Of a stretch of 27,728 nucleotides of DNA, positions 5,275-12,569 are shown piece by piece (the first letter of the stretch is position 1; each line of letters begins with the position of its first letter). The stretch is taken from positions 1 to 27,728 of the IMG/VR virus record IMGVR_UViG_3300047300_000425; one strand, given 5' to 3'. Below the pieces are notes generated by a model, which was given only the letters and a program-made list of their open reading frames with translations, had not been told where the DNA came from and made no database searches. The stretch is from a virus. A program made the position numbers and the translations under genes.

Positions 5275-7236
5275 TCACTTGCCATAGCGTGTCATCGTGG
5301 CGACTTCCGCGTTCAGCGGCAACCCGTAGGCCCATGCTGGCGGCGTCGTCATTACCTTGAGCAGCTTCGCAGCCGCTGCTTCGGGGTCGGCAGTCTCCAG
5401 CACAATCTCGTCATGCACATGAAGAACCACGTCCAACCCCTCTTCCTCTAGCTGCCACAGCGAATGCCGCAGCAGGTCGTTTGCTACTGCCTGCGTGATG
5501 TTCTCACAGGCTAGGCCCCGCCACAGGCGACCACGCGGCCATTCGCTTGCGTCAGCCGCCGGCTTCCATGAAGCCTTGGCGTAGGTGATGTTCCCCTCTT
5601 CATCGAAGCGGGCGAAAGGATAGCATAACACACGCCCCGAAGGCAGGACATACCAGAGATGCTGCTTGTCGAATAAATAGGCCACACGCCCAGCGGAAAA
5701 CTCCGTGCCGGGGTTGCGCATGGCAGCGGTATAGGCGCGCTCCAGTGCGTCCCAGTAGACCGGCGCCCACGGGTTCGCGCGGCGCCAGCCATCGACCATC
5801 TTGCGGCTGTCGCTCTCCGGCAGGATGACGTTGTAGATGCGGCCCATCGCGGCGAAGGCGCCGATCCCGCCCGCAAAGCCGCAAGCCAGTTCCTGCACCT
5901 TACCGATCTGGCGCTGGTCCTTATCGACTTCGTCGTAGGCGACGCGGAAGGTCGCAGCAGCGTTGTGCTTGTAGACGTCCTCGCCGCGCTCGAAGATGCC
6001 CAGCTTGGCTGCACCGCTGTTGGTGTTCGACGCCCACGGCGTGACGCGCGCCTCAATCGCGGCCCAGTCGGCCACGACCAGATGCTTGTCCTTGTCGGCC
6101 ATCAGCGCCGGGCGCAGCATCCCCTTGAGGACGTCGGTCACGCGCTTGCCGTGCTTGGGGACGATCTGATGCCCGCGCACCATCGCGGTGCGGACTAGTG
6201 CCGGGTCTGCGGCACACTTTCGGGGGAAGTTATGAACCTGAAGCCCATATGATGAAGCACGGCCAGTAGCGCTTCCTCCTGCAAATACGAACGCGCCTCT
6301 AACGCGGCTATCCTCCTCGTCAGCAAGCGCTGCGGCACGACTAAACTTCGCAACGGACGAGGCCCAGAGATCATCCGCGCACTGGATAACTTCCGCCACT
6401 TCAGCCGGGACTTCATCGGCATTCCCCTCCGCCAGCGCCAGCAGATTGGCGCGCACGTTCTTGTCGATGGATAGCTTGGCCTCGCCGTCCTTGTAAACGG
6501 TCGCCAGCTTCAACGCTTCCGGGCCGACCCGCTCCAAGACCCACTCGCGCATTTTCGGGCTGCGGACCGACGTGACCACGCCTTCAGTAACCTCTCGGAC
6601 GATCTCTTGTATCTCGACAGCTTCCGCCTCTGCGTAACGCACAGCCGCCAAAGCCAGAGGTTTATCAAGCAGGACACCACGGTCGTTGATACGCTCATTA
6701 ACGTGATAGTCGCGCAGTTCATCGGCCGACAACTCCCGCTGCGCCTGACTGATCGCCCGCATAGCACGGACGTCCTGTTCGCAGTAGCGGATCATTTCGT
6801 CCATCAGGTCGGCATCCGCGCGGAACGTGCCGTCCGCCTGCGGGATCGACAGCAGCCGGATAAGCTGCGCGCCGCGATGGTCTTTCTTCATCGACGCACC
6901 AGAGAACCGCCCGACATCCTCAAGGCTGCCCGGCGCGCAGTTGGCGCGGGCTTGTGCTGCGGTGCAATAGAACTGCTCAAGGTCGAAATTGACTTGCAGG
7001 ACATACCAAAAGATCAGGCGCTCGAACGCCGCGTTGTGCGCCCGCACCTGACCTTTGTGATTAGCGACGGCTTGCGGGAAAGGCTGACCGGGCAGCCACG
7101 TCCGCACCTCTTCGTCGTCGAAGGCGTAGGACATGCACAGCACCTCGGTGCTTAGGTCCATCGCGTAGTTGTAGACGCCGCGTTCGGGCAGATTGCACCG
7201 GCTGCGCGTCTCGAAGTCACACCAAAGAATTGCCAC
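5275..7236 (-). CDS. family A DNA polymerase with 3'-5' exonuclease domain
   Basis: The 653-aa protein is the phage replicative polymerase. Exonuclease motifs are visible: DFET (D7, E9), HNAAFE (67-72) and YCEQD (Y151, D155). The polymerase motifs follow: motif A VVADWAAIEAR (D390, E395), motif B RQIGKVQELACGFAGG (442-457, with R442 and K446) and motif C LHVHDEIVLE (H608, D609, E610). There is no 5'-3' exonuclease domain, as in other phage polymerases. Motif A has DWAAIE where DYSQIE is usual, but the catalytic acids are kept. The gene lies between the ssDNA-binding candidate and the primase-helicase; its stop lies 10 bp before the primase start, so the pair is probably cotranslated. Confidence 0.95.
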   Translation of the reverse strand: MAILWCDFETRSRCNLPERGVYNYAMDLSTEVLCMSYAFDDEEVRTWLPGQPFPQAVANHKGQVRAHNAAFERLIFWYVLQVNFDLEQFYCTAAQARANCAPGSLEDVGRFSGASMKKDHRGAQLIRLLSIPQADGTFRADADLMDEMIRYCEQDVRAMRAISQAQRELSADELRDYHVNERINDRGVLLDKPLALAAVRYAEAEAVEIQEIVREVTEGVVTSVRSPKMREWVLERVGPEALKLATVYKDGEAKLSIDKNVRANLLALAEGNADEVPAEVAEVIQCADDLWASSVAKFSRAAALADEEDSRVRGAFVFAGGSATGRASSYGLQVHNFPRKCAADPALVRTAMVRGHQIVPKHGKRVTDVLKGMLRPALMADKDKHLVVADWAAIEARVTPWASNTNSGAAKLGIFERGEDVYKHNAAATFRVAYDEVDKDQRQIGKVQELACGFAGGIGAFAAMGRIYNVILPESDSRKMVDGWRRANPWAPVYWDALERAYTAAMRNPGTEFSAGRVAYLFDKQHLWYVLPSGRVLCYPFARFDEEGNITYAKASWKPAADASEWPRGRLWRGLACENITQAVANDLLRHSLWQLEEEGLDVVLHVHDEIVLETADPEAAAAKLLKVMTTPPAWAYGLPLNAEVATMTRYGK

Positions 7237-7263
7237 AAGGTTGCCTCACTTCAACCGCTACTC

Positions 7264-7294
7264 GCCGGGACGGCTAGGGGGTAACCGCCCCGGC
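7264..7294 (-). other. intercistronic hairpin between ssDNA-binding and polymerase genes
   Basis: On the minus strand, positions 7294-7285 pair with 7273-7264 over 10 bp (GCCGGGGCGG with CCGTCCCGGC, one G-U wobble) around an 11-nt loop. No T tract follows, so full termination is unlikely. The hairpin could cap the 3' end of the abundant upstream message or reduce read-through into the polymerase gene. Confidence 0.5.
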
Positions 7295-7307
7295 TTTCGC
7301 CTACCGA

Positions 7308-7976
7308 TTAGGCGCGACGACGACGACGGGGGGCGTCGCCGGCCGCAGCTTCCTCGGTCTGCTCGTCATCATCGTGCGGAGCGTCGGCTTCGTCAGCAGC
7401 GCTGTTAGCGTCGAGCGAAGCCCAACCGGTGATGTCGAACACAGGCGTGTAGATACGTCCATACGACTTGTGCTGGTAGTGTTCCTTCTTCAGACGCACC
7501 AGCGGCACAGGCTTGTCAGGGTTGGTATCGACCTGTTCGGCGATGGCGATAGCCAGCGCCTGCACGGCCTTCTTACCGCCAACCGAAGTCACGGTGTAGC
7601 GGGCCTGCATTCCTTCGTCTTCGCCGTTGGTGCAAGCCAGCGTCATGCCGACCTGCATCTCCCAGCCGCGCTTCGAGCCGTCCGGAGCCGGACCGGTTTC
7701 AGGCAGCGGGTCAGACACCGGCGCCATCTTCTCGGCGAGGACAACGCCCTCACCCCAAGCGATGTAGCCATGCACGAAGCTGAACGGATTGACCGCCCAG
7801 ATGCTGTCGTCTTCGACTTCAGTCTGGTCGGCACCGAAAACCCAATGGCCGGTCTTGTCCATCTTGAGGATGACCATCCCGCCGGGGGCGACGTCGGCTT
7901 CCATCGAACGCAGGGCCGACGAGAGCGACTTGACTGACGGCAGATTGGCGCCGGCAAACTTAACGAGTTCTGTCAT
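7308..7976 (-). CDS. probable ssDNA-binding / replication accessory protein
   Basis: A 222-aa protein in the slot that usually holds the ssDNA-binding protein in phage operons with a family A polymerase and a DUF2800 nuclease. The central part has alternating strands and aromatic residues (GHWVFGAD, NPFSFVHGYIAWGEG, KKEHYQHKSYGRIYTPVF), which fits an OB-like fold. The C-terminus is very acidic (about residues 194-210) and then ends in RRRRRA. An acidic tail is typical of phage ssDNA-binding proteins; the basic cap is not. It lacks a clear match to the DUF2815 pattern, so the role rests on context and the tail. AAGGAA precedes the ATG. Confidence 0.6.
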   Translation of the reverse strand: MTELVKFAGANLPSVKSLSSALRSMEADVAPGGMVILKMDKTGHWVFGADQTEVEDDSIWAVNPFSFVHGYIAWGEGVVLAEKMAPVSDPLPETGPAPDGSKRGWEMQVGMTLACTNGEDEGMQARYTVTSVGGKKAVQALAIAIAEQVDTNPDKPVPLVRLKKEHYQHKSYGRIYTPVFDITGWASLDANSAADEADAPHDDDEQTEEAAAGDAPRRRRRA

Positions 7977-8000
7977 TGTAGTGTTCCTTGTTACTGGACG

Positions 8001-9122
8001 TTACTGGACTTTGGACAGCGCCTTACGCAGCGTCTGTCCGATTGACACCACGCTGGGCCGGGGATCGCTCTCCGGAGCCAGAGTAGAGCCGCTTGACACG
8101 GCGACCACAAGATCGTCGGGCAAGTTCTGCTTCGCCTTTTTCAGCAGCTTCTCGGCCGCTGCGGGCGTAATAAGTTTCTCTTCGTAAGGCTCGACGCCCG
8201 TCTGCATCAGGAACGCCGCAGCCTTGTCGGGGTCCGCCCACTGGCGCGTCGCGCGCTTGTTGACCAGCTTCCAACCCGGAACGCCGGCACCCTCTTCAAT
8301 CAGGCCATGCGCCAACTGCTGCAAGTCCTTGATGAAGCTTTCCACCATCGGGATTTGGTCGAGATAGTGCGCGATCTGTTCGACCGGCAGCGCCTCAATC
8401 TTGGCCTTGGTGATCCGGTCGATAGCCCCCGTCATCAGCGGGCAAACCGGCTTGGCGGCGCACCAGCGGCAATGCTCACCAGCCACCAACGGCGCGTCTG
8501 GCTTGAGCGCCACCTTGACGGCGCGGGCCAGTTCGTCCTCGAACGCCTTGATCCGACCCACGGTGGTCATCCAGCGCTTCACGCTGGGCGGCTGGACGAT
8601 GACCAGTTCGACGTCGGTTACGCCTTCAAAGACCCATGACGTCGCCGGCGTGCGCATAGCAGCCGCAGCGTAGAAGAGTAGCTGGGCGTTCTCTTCGACT
8701 TCGACCGCGACGCCGTCACCAAACTTCCAATCCAGCACGACAGCCCGACCATCAAGGCGACCGATAAGGTCCACGCTGCCGAACACGTCAGGCAGAAAAT
8801 CGCCAAAGCCGACCACGCTTTCGACCGCATATTCCATCTCCTTGTCGGGATCGACCGCGTCGAGCGCCGTCAGCGCGGGCAGCAGCTTGCTGTCGATCAG
8901 GTCGAAGGTCAGTTCGATGTCTTCATGCTTGCGCCCGACGTAGTCGAGCGGCTTGCCCTTACCATCCAGAATGTCTGCGATGGTGTCGTGCAGTAGCGTT
9001 CCCGTGTCGGCGTAGCTGCTGCTGGGCTTAGGCGGCATCTTGTCCACCAGCGCCACGCTGCCGGGGCAGGCGATGACGCGCTTGGCGGTAGAACCGCCGA
9101 CGATACGGCTATGTTGTGCCAT
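8001..9122 (-). CDS. DUF2800 family, Cas4/RecB-like nuclease
   Basis: The 373-aa protein has the pattern of phage DUF2800 proteins, Cas4/RecB-like PD-(D/E)XK nucleases. Visible features are GTLLHD (H45), GSVDLIG (D118), LDWKFGDG (D131, K133) and ENAQLLFYA (Q147). A C-terminal cysteine cluster HCRWCAAKPVC (C218, C221, C227), with an early Cys (C19), fits a four-Cys iron-sulphur site as in Cas4 and AddB. It probably processes DNA ends in recombination or replication. It is the first gene of the minus-strand replication operon, with GAGG 8 nt before the ATG and a promoter-like sequence upstream. Confidence 0.85.
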   Translation of the reverse strand: MAQHSRIVGGSTAKRVIACPGSVALVDKMPPKPSSSYADTGTLLHDTIADILDGKGKPLDYVGRKHEDIELTFDLIDSKLLPALTALDAVDPDKEMEYAVESVVGFGDFLPDVFGSVDLIGRLDGRAVVLDWKFGDGVAVEVEENAQLLFYAAAAMRTPATSWVFEGVTDVELVIVQPPSVKRWMTTVGRIKAFEDELARAVKVALKPDAPLVAGEHCRWCAAKPVCPLMTGAIDRITKAKIEALPVEQIAHYLDQIPMVESFIKDLQQLAHGLIEEGAGVPGWKLVNKRATRQWADPDKAAAFLMQTGVEPYEEKLITPAAAEKLLKKAKQNLPDDLVVAVSSGSTLAPESDPRPSVVSIGQTLRKALSKVQ

Positions 9123-9153
9123 TACTGTACCTCACTTTACTGTTTGGAAGGCC

Positions 9154-9204
9154 AGCATACACGACAAAAAATGTGTTGCAAGACAAAAAATGTTTCACTA
9201 TCCA
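9154..9204. promoter_or_regulatory. divergent promoter region with repeated GACAAAAAATGT
   Basis: The 88 bp between the DUF2800 and VRR-NUC starts hold a self-complementary TTGCAA (9176-9181) that can serve as -35 on both strands. On the minus strand it pairs with TATGCT (9159-9154) at 16 bp spacing. On the plus strand it pairs, less well, with TATCCA (9199-9204) at 17 bp. Each spacer contains one copy of GACAAAAAATGT (9163-9174 and 9182-9193). The repeats look like binding sites for a shared regulator. Confidence 0.5.
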
Positions 9205-9210
9205 CAGGCC

Positions 9211-9486
9211 ATGACCGAGAAAGAGATAGAGGCGCATTTCGTGCGGCGCGTCAAAGCGCTGGGCGGCTACGCGTACAAGTTCCGCAGCATCGACCATCGC
9301 GGCGTCGCCGACCGCATCGCCTGTATGCCGAATGGCGAGGCGTGGTTTGTGGAACTGAAGAAGCCGGGCGGACGCCTGTCGCCGCTGCAAGAGATATTCG
9401 CCGAAGAGATGGAACACACCAAGCAGCACTACGCCTGCCTCTGGTCGAAGGACGACGTGGACGAATGGTGCAAACGCTTCGCCTAA
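9211..9486 (+). CDS. VRR-NUC domain nuclease
   Basis: The product (91 aa from this start) is a stand-alone VRR-NUC nuclease: MTEKEIEAHFVRRVKALGG, then YKFRSIDHRGVADRIACMP, WFVELKKPGG and LSPLQ. The D of VADR and the E-x-K of ELKK are the expected catalytic residues of this PD-(D/E)XK branch, and the length is normal. Such proteins are thought to cut branched or flap DNA. An ATG at 9190 would add seven residues; neither start has a good Shine-Dalgarno. From 9211 the message might be leaderless if the plus promoter is real. The helicase gene overlaps its 3' end by 22 bp. Confidence 0.85.
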   Translation: MTEKEIEAHFVRRVKALGGYAYKFRSIDHRGVADRIACMPNGEAWFVELKKPGGRLSPLQEIFAEEMEHTKQHYACLWSKDDVDEWCKRFA

Positions 9487-10787
9487 GAGCCTATCAGGAC
9501 GACGCGGCCGACTTCCTGTTCGAGCGTGACCGGGCGATGATCCTTGCGCCGGTCGGCGCGGGCAAGACCGCGATCACGCTGACAGCGATGGCCGACATGG
9601 TCGATCAGGGCCACGTCAGCCGCTGGCTGGTGGTGGCGCCTAAGCGCGTCTGCACGGACGTCTGGCCGGTCGAGGCGCCGAAGTGGGCGCCGACGCTGCG
9701 GCTGGCGCTGGCGGTCGGCACCCCGGCGCAGCGCAGCGCGGCACTGGCGGACCCGGACGTCGATGCTGTCGTGATCAACTACGACAACCTCGACAAGCTG
9801 GAGACGCTGAACGGCTTCGACGGCATCGTGTTTGACGAACTGACGCGGCTCAAGAACCCCAGCGGCAAGCGCTTCAAGGCGCTGGAAAAGCTGCTGGCGC
9901 CGGTCAAAGTGCGCTGGGGCCTGACGGGATCGTTCACGTCGAACGGCCTTGAGGACGTGTTCGGCCAGTGCAAGATCATCGACCAAGGGCTGCTGGGCCG
10001 CGCCAAGGGCGCCTTCTTGCAGCAGTACTTCATCTGCATCAACCGCGACTTCGGCCAGTGGACGCCGGCGGCTGGGGCGCTCGAACAGGTCATGCAGCGC
10101 ATCAAGCCGGCCACTTACGTGCTGGAGCCGGGCGAGTACAAGGACAAGCTGCCGCCGTGTCATGTCGTCGAGATACGCACGACGCTGGACGACCGCGACC
10201 CCTACGAGAAGATGAAGCGCGATTACGTCGCCCGGTTCGGCGACGAGCGCGTCATCGCGCAGAACGCCGCGTCGGTCACGACCAAGCTACAGCAGATGGC
10301 GTCGGGCTTCGTCTACAACCGCGACGGGGGCTGTCCGTCGATCTGGTACAGCAACCACAAGTTCGAGCGGCTGGCCGAACTGCTGGACGAAAACCAGCGC
10401 GCCAACACCATCGTGGTCTACAGCTATCAGGAAGAACTGGCCGAACTGAAGCGGCGCTTCCCGCACGCCCAGACGATTGACGACGAGAACGTCATCGAAC
10501 GCTGGAACCGTGGCGAGGTCGAACTGCTGCTGGTCCATCCGAAGTCGGCTGGGCACGGCCTTAACCTTCAGTACGGCGGCTGCCACATGGTGTTCCTATC
10601 GCTGCCGTGGTCCTTGGAACTTTACGAACAGACGGTCGGGCGGCTGCACCGCAGCGGGCAGAAGCACGACGTGTGGGTTTACGTCATGCTGGCGGACAAA
10701 ACTATCGACGAACGCATCTGGGCGGCGCTGCACAACAAGCGCGCCGTGTCAGAGACAGCGCTAGAGGAACTGAAGAATGCTGACTAA
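9465..10787 (+). CDS. SNF2-type DEAD/DEAH-box helicase
   Basis: The 440-aa protein is a superfamily 2 ATPase of the SNF2-like phage group, probably remodelling or unwinding DNA in recombination and replication. The sequence shows an N-terminal LRAYQDDAADFL (Q-motif-like), Walker A APVGAGKTA (K34), WLVVAPK (Ia), DELTRLKNP (motif II, D124, E125), WGLTGS (III), SAGHGLNLQ (V, near 361) and QTVGRLHRSGQ (VI, about 389-399). The start is the ATG inside the VRR-NUC end (MVQTLRLRAY); the GTG at 9468 is an alternative. A longer upstream opening in this frame overlaps the VRR-NUC gene and is not coding. Confidence 0.92.
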   Translation: MVQTLRLRAYQDDAADFLFERDRAMILAPVGAGKTAITLTAMADMVDQGHVSRWLVVAPKRVCTDVWPVEAPKWAPTLRLALAVGTPAQRSAALADPDVDAVVINYDNLDKLETLNGFDGIVFDELTRLKNPSGKRFKALEKLLAPVKVRWGLTGSFTSNGLEDVFGQCKIIDQGLLGRAKGAFLQQYFICINRDFGQWTPAAGALEQVMQRIKPATYVLEPGEYKDKLPPCHVVEIRTTLDDRDPYEKMKRDYVARFGDERVIAQNAASVTTKLQQMASGFVYNRDGGCPSIWYSNHKFERLAELLDENQRANTIVVYSYQEELAELKRRFPHAQTIDDENVIERWNRGEVELLLVHPKSAGHGLNLQYGGCHMVFLSLPWSLELYEQTVGRLHRSGQKHDVWVYVMLADKTIDERIWAALHNKRAVSETALEELKNAD

Positions 10788-10980
10788 ATCGTTTTCGTAT
10801 CAAGTGCGGCACGTCCGCAAAGGCGAGGCGCGGCTGGTCGCCTATTACGACGCCGCCGCCGATCTGCGTCCAGCCGCTATTGTTCTTCCGGCTGTGCTGG
10901 AAGAAGGCGCGGTAATCGACGTGCAGTTTATCACTAACCCGGCCGACCACGCCGAGATAATGGATGACGATAATGACTAA
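10777..10980 (+). CDS. hypothetical protein, 67 aa
   Basis: ATG overlaps the helicase stop by 11 bp, with GAGG about 9 nt upstream. The sequence looks like a small beta protein (SYQVRHVRKGEARLVAYYD, IVLPAVLEEGAVIDVQFI) ending in an acidic tail (MDDDND). No family recognised. Its tight coupling to the helicase suggests a role in the same process. Confidence 0.6.
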   Translation: MLTKSFSYQVRHVRKGEARLVAYYDAAADLRPAAIVLPAVLEEGAVIDVQFITNPADHAEIMDDDND

Positions 10981-11164
10981 GGTATCGTGGCAGGTGTTGG
11001 CGGTGAAGCTGCCGTCCTACACCGAAGAGGAAGTCGCGCAGATGCTCGACGACGAGATCGCCGTCCACAAGCGCACGGCCATCGCTCGGCGGCTGCATCA
11101 GCGCCTGTGCAAGCTGCGCACCATGCGCGAACGACGTGAACTAGCAGCGAGGCTAAAGAAGTGA
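10973..11164 (+). CDS. small conserved-looking phage protein, 63 aa
   Basis: The start is taken at MTKVSWQVLAV, overlapping the previous stop by 8 bp; an in-frame ATG at 10964 would add three residues. The protein is mainly helical: YTEEEVAQMLDDEIAVHKRTAIARRLHQRLCKLRTMRER. This pattern of an acidic helix, then HKR and a basic RLHQR helix, resembles small uncharacterised proteins seen in other phages, but that is from memory and not tested. A regulatory or DNA-binding role is possible. Confidence 0.6.
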   Translation: MTKVSWQVLAVKLPSYTEEEVAQMLDDEIAVHKRTAIARRLHQRLCKLRTMRERRELAARLKK

Positions 11165-11292
11165 CTGACCATGCAGCAGCGGCCGTCGAGGCCCTAGAAC
11201 AGATAACCGCCCTGCTGCGCGCAGGACGGTCACCTGAAGACGTTGGCCCGCTCGTTATCTTGATCGGGCGGATGATGGCTAGACGGACTTAA
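11161..11292 (+). CDS. possible 43-aa protein, GTG start
   Basis: GTG overlaps the preceding TGA (AAGTGACTG), and the frame reads TDHAAAAVEALEQITALL to ...GRMMARRT before TAA. It is helical and amphipathic, with a basic end. Its stop shares a TTAA with the stop of the minus-strand gene at 11289, so the two convergent genes overlap by 4 bp. The overlapping start is like others in this phage, which gives moderate support. Confidence 0.4.
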   Translation: MTDHAAAAVEALEQITALLRAGRSPEDVGPLVILIGRMMARRT

Positions 11293-11468
11293 CCGCCGAG
11301 GAACTGCGCGGCTGCCGTGGCGACGGCGGCAATCGCACCGAGGGCGGCGACCGCCTTAGTCTTCTTGCCCAGCTTGGGTTCGGCGCCTTCCATTGGTAGG
11401 ATTTTGTTTGCGGCGCCGCCAAGCAGTTGGTCCTTGGCAACGCTTCCGAGTAGTTTCTTCAGGTTCAT
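11289..11468 (-). CDS. 59-aa small protein with C-terminal membrane segment
   Basis: The ORF starts MNLKKLLGSVAKDQLLGG, has a basic centre (PKLGKKTKAV) and ends in an Ala-rich hydrophobic stretch (about residues 39-57) before FLGG. AAGGAGG lies 6 nt before the ATG, one of the strongest ribosome-binding sites in the window. It is the last gene of the late operon, 10 bp after the endolysin, so a role in lysis (holin or antiholin helper) is plausible but not shown by homology. Confidence 0.6.
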   Translation of the reverse strand: MNLKKLLGSVAKDQLLGGAANKILPMEGAEPKLGKKTKAVAALGAIAAVATAAAQFLGG

Positions 11469-11478
11469 GTAAACCTCC

Positions 11479-12090
11479 TTATAACCAAGCAGCGTACTTC
11501 TTGGTCTTCATCTTGCGGTCGTCGAGGCCATGCGTGCCCCCGTTGATCCGCTTGGTCAGCGCGAGGATCGCACTGTCTGTGATGCCCTGATCGCAGATGC
11601 CCCAGAGCTTGTTACGGTCGAAAAACCAGAGCGCGCTTTCAAAGCACAGTTCGCCGGCAACGAGGTCCGGGTTGTGCATGACATCGGGGCGGTTCACGTA
11701 GTCGGCAAAGGCTTGGTAGTTCGACTTGCCGGTGAGTTGGAGCGCGCCACGACCACGAAACTTCCAGCCGTCGCCTGAAGCTTCGTCACCGTTCCCCATG
11801 CGGTTGGCATAGACCCGGTTGGCAATCTTCTCTGGCTTGCGCTCGTAGGCAGCGGCCAGCGCGTCGGTCGGGAAGTACTTGCCGAAGATGCCGCGCAGGC
11901 CCTTCGCGCCATAGTTGAGGTTCTCCGAGAACGCCTTGAAGTTGCCGCTCTCATGCGCCGTCTGGGCGAAGAAGTGCGCGGCGCGGTTCTTGTTGAGGTG
12001 GTAGAACTCGGCAGCCTTCTTGAGCGTGCCGGGGCCGAAAGCCCCGTCAGCCGTGACGCCGATCTTCTGCTGAAGGTTTACGAGGCTCAC
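11479..12090 (-). CDS. endolysin, GH19 chitinase-like with short peptidoglycan-binding motif
   Basis: The 203-aa protein is a GH19-type lytic enzyme that should cut the glycan strands of host peptidoglycan. The N-terminus (VNLQQKIGVTADGAFGPGTL) has the core of a PG_binding_1 repeat. The catalytic domain shows AHESGNF (E47, probable acid), SENLNY (E56, probable second acid) and GRGALQLTGKSNY (113-125), all typical of phage GH19 endolysins. There is no signal peptide, so it needs a holin. The start is GTG at 12090, with GGAGG 8 nt upstream and a GTGA overlap with the holin candidate; a TTG at 12105 would lie before that site. Confidence 0.92.
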   Translation of the reverse strand: MSLVNLQQKIGVTADGAFGPGTLKKAAEFYHLNKNRAAHFFAQTAHESGNFKAFSENLNYGAKGLRGIFGKYFPTDALAAAYERKPEKIANRVYANRMGNGDEASGDGWKFRGRGALQLTGKSNYQAFADYVNRPDVMHNPDLVAGELCFESALWFFDRNKLWGICDQGITDSAILALTKRINGGTHGLDDRKMKTKKYAAWL

Positions 12091-12569
12091 AGGTTTTTCC
12101 TCCAATCAGGGAAATCGTTCTCATCGACAACGCCGTCGCCGTTGATGTCGTAGCGCAGGTCGTTGCGGTACTTCTCCCACGGGGCGAGGTCATCATCGTC
12201 ATCGTCGTCTGCCAGAACCGGCTCGTCCTGAGTGACAAGCGGCGTTGTCTGCACCGGCTGAGCGACAACGGTCTCTTCGGCAATCGACACCGGCTCCGGA
12301 TCAGGATCGCGGCGGTCTTCCGGCGGGGGTGGAACGAGTTCGCCCTTCATACCCATCAGGGTGGCGTAGGAACCAGCGACAGCGCCGACGACCGAGGTCA
12401 TGACGTAGCTGAGCAGCCCGAATACGTCCTTGTTGTCGATAATGTCGTTCGACACGAAGAGGCCCACGATCATGGCGCAGGTGATGGCGACAATAACAAA
12501 GGCCATTACGCAGGCTGCAAGCCAGAGCGCCTTGATGCGAGCAACGAGGAGTTTGTCTTCCATATCCAT
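12087..12569 (-). CDS. holin candidate: two membrane segments plus EF-hand/dockerin-type calcium loop
   Basis: A 160-aa protein with two hydrophobic segments (about 14-38 and 52-74), a Pro-rich acidic linker (80-120), seven Asp in a row (121-127) and a C-terminal loop DINGDGVVDEND (141-152). That loop has Asp/Asn at positions 1, 3, 5 and 12, Gly at 6 and a hydrophobic residue at 8, as in an EF-hand or dockerin calcium loop. Two segments directly before the endolysin suggest a holin. The long tail is unusual for a holin. The first codon shares an A with the upstream stop (TGATG). An Ala-to-Met internal start at residue 3 is also possible. Confidence 0.65.
   Translation of the reverse strand: MDMEDKLLVARIKALWLAACVMAFVIVAITCAMIVGLFVSNDIIDNKDVFGLLSYVMTSVVGAVAGSYATLMGMKGELVPPPPEDRRDPDPEPVSIAEETVVAQPVQTTPLVTQDEPVLADDDDDDDLAPWEKYRNDLRYDINGDGVVDENDFPDWRKNL

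Noticed and set aside
3087-5360. 757-codon open frame on the plus strand
   Set aside because: It lies antisense to the primase-helicase, whose product has clear Walker and prim-pol motifs. The long opening comes from GC-rich third positions, and its translation is Arg/Val/Leu-rich with no recognisable domain or proper ribosome-binding site.
9040-9210. Extension of the VRR-NUC frame upstream of 9190
   Set aside because: It would run back into the opposite-strand DUF2800 gene and across the divergent promoter. Family members start with the residues found at 9211.
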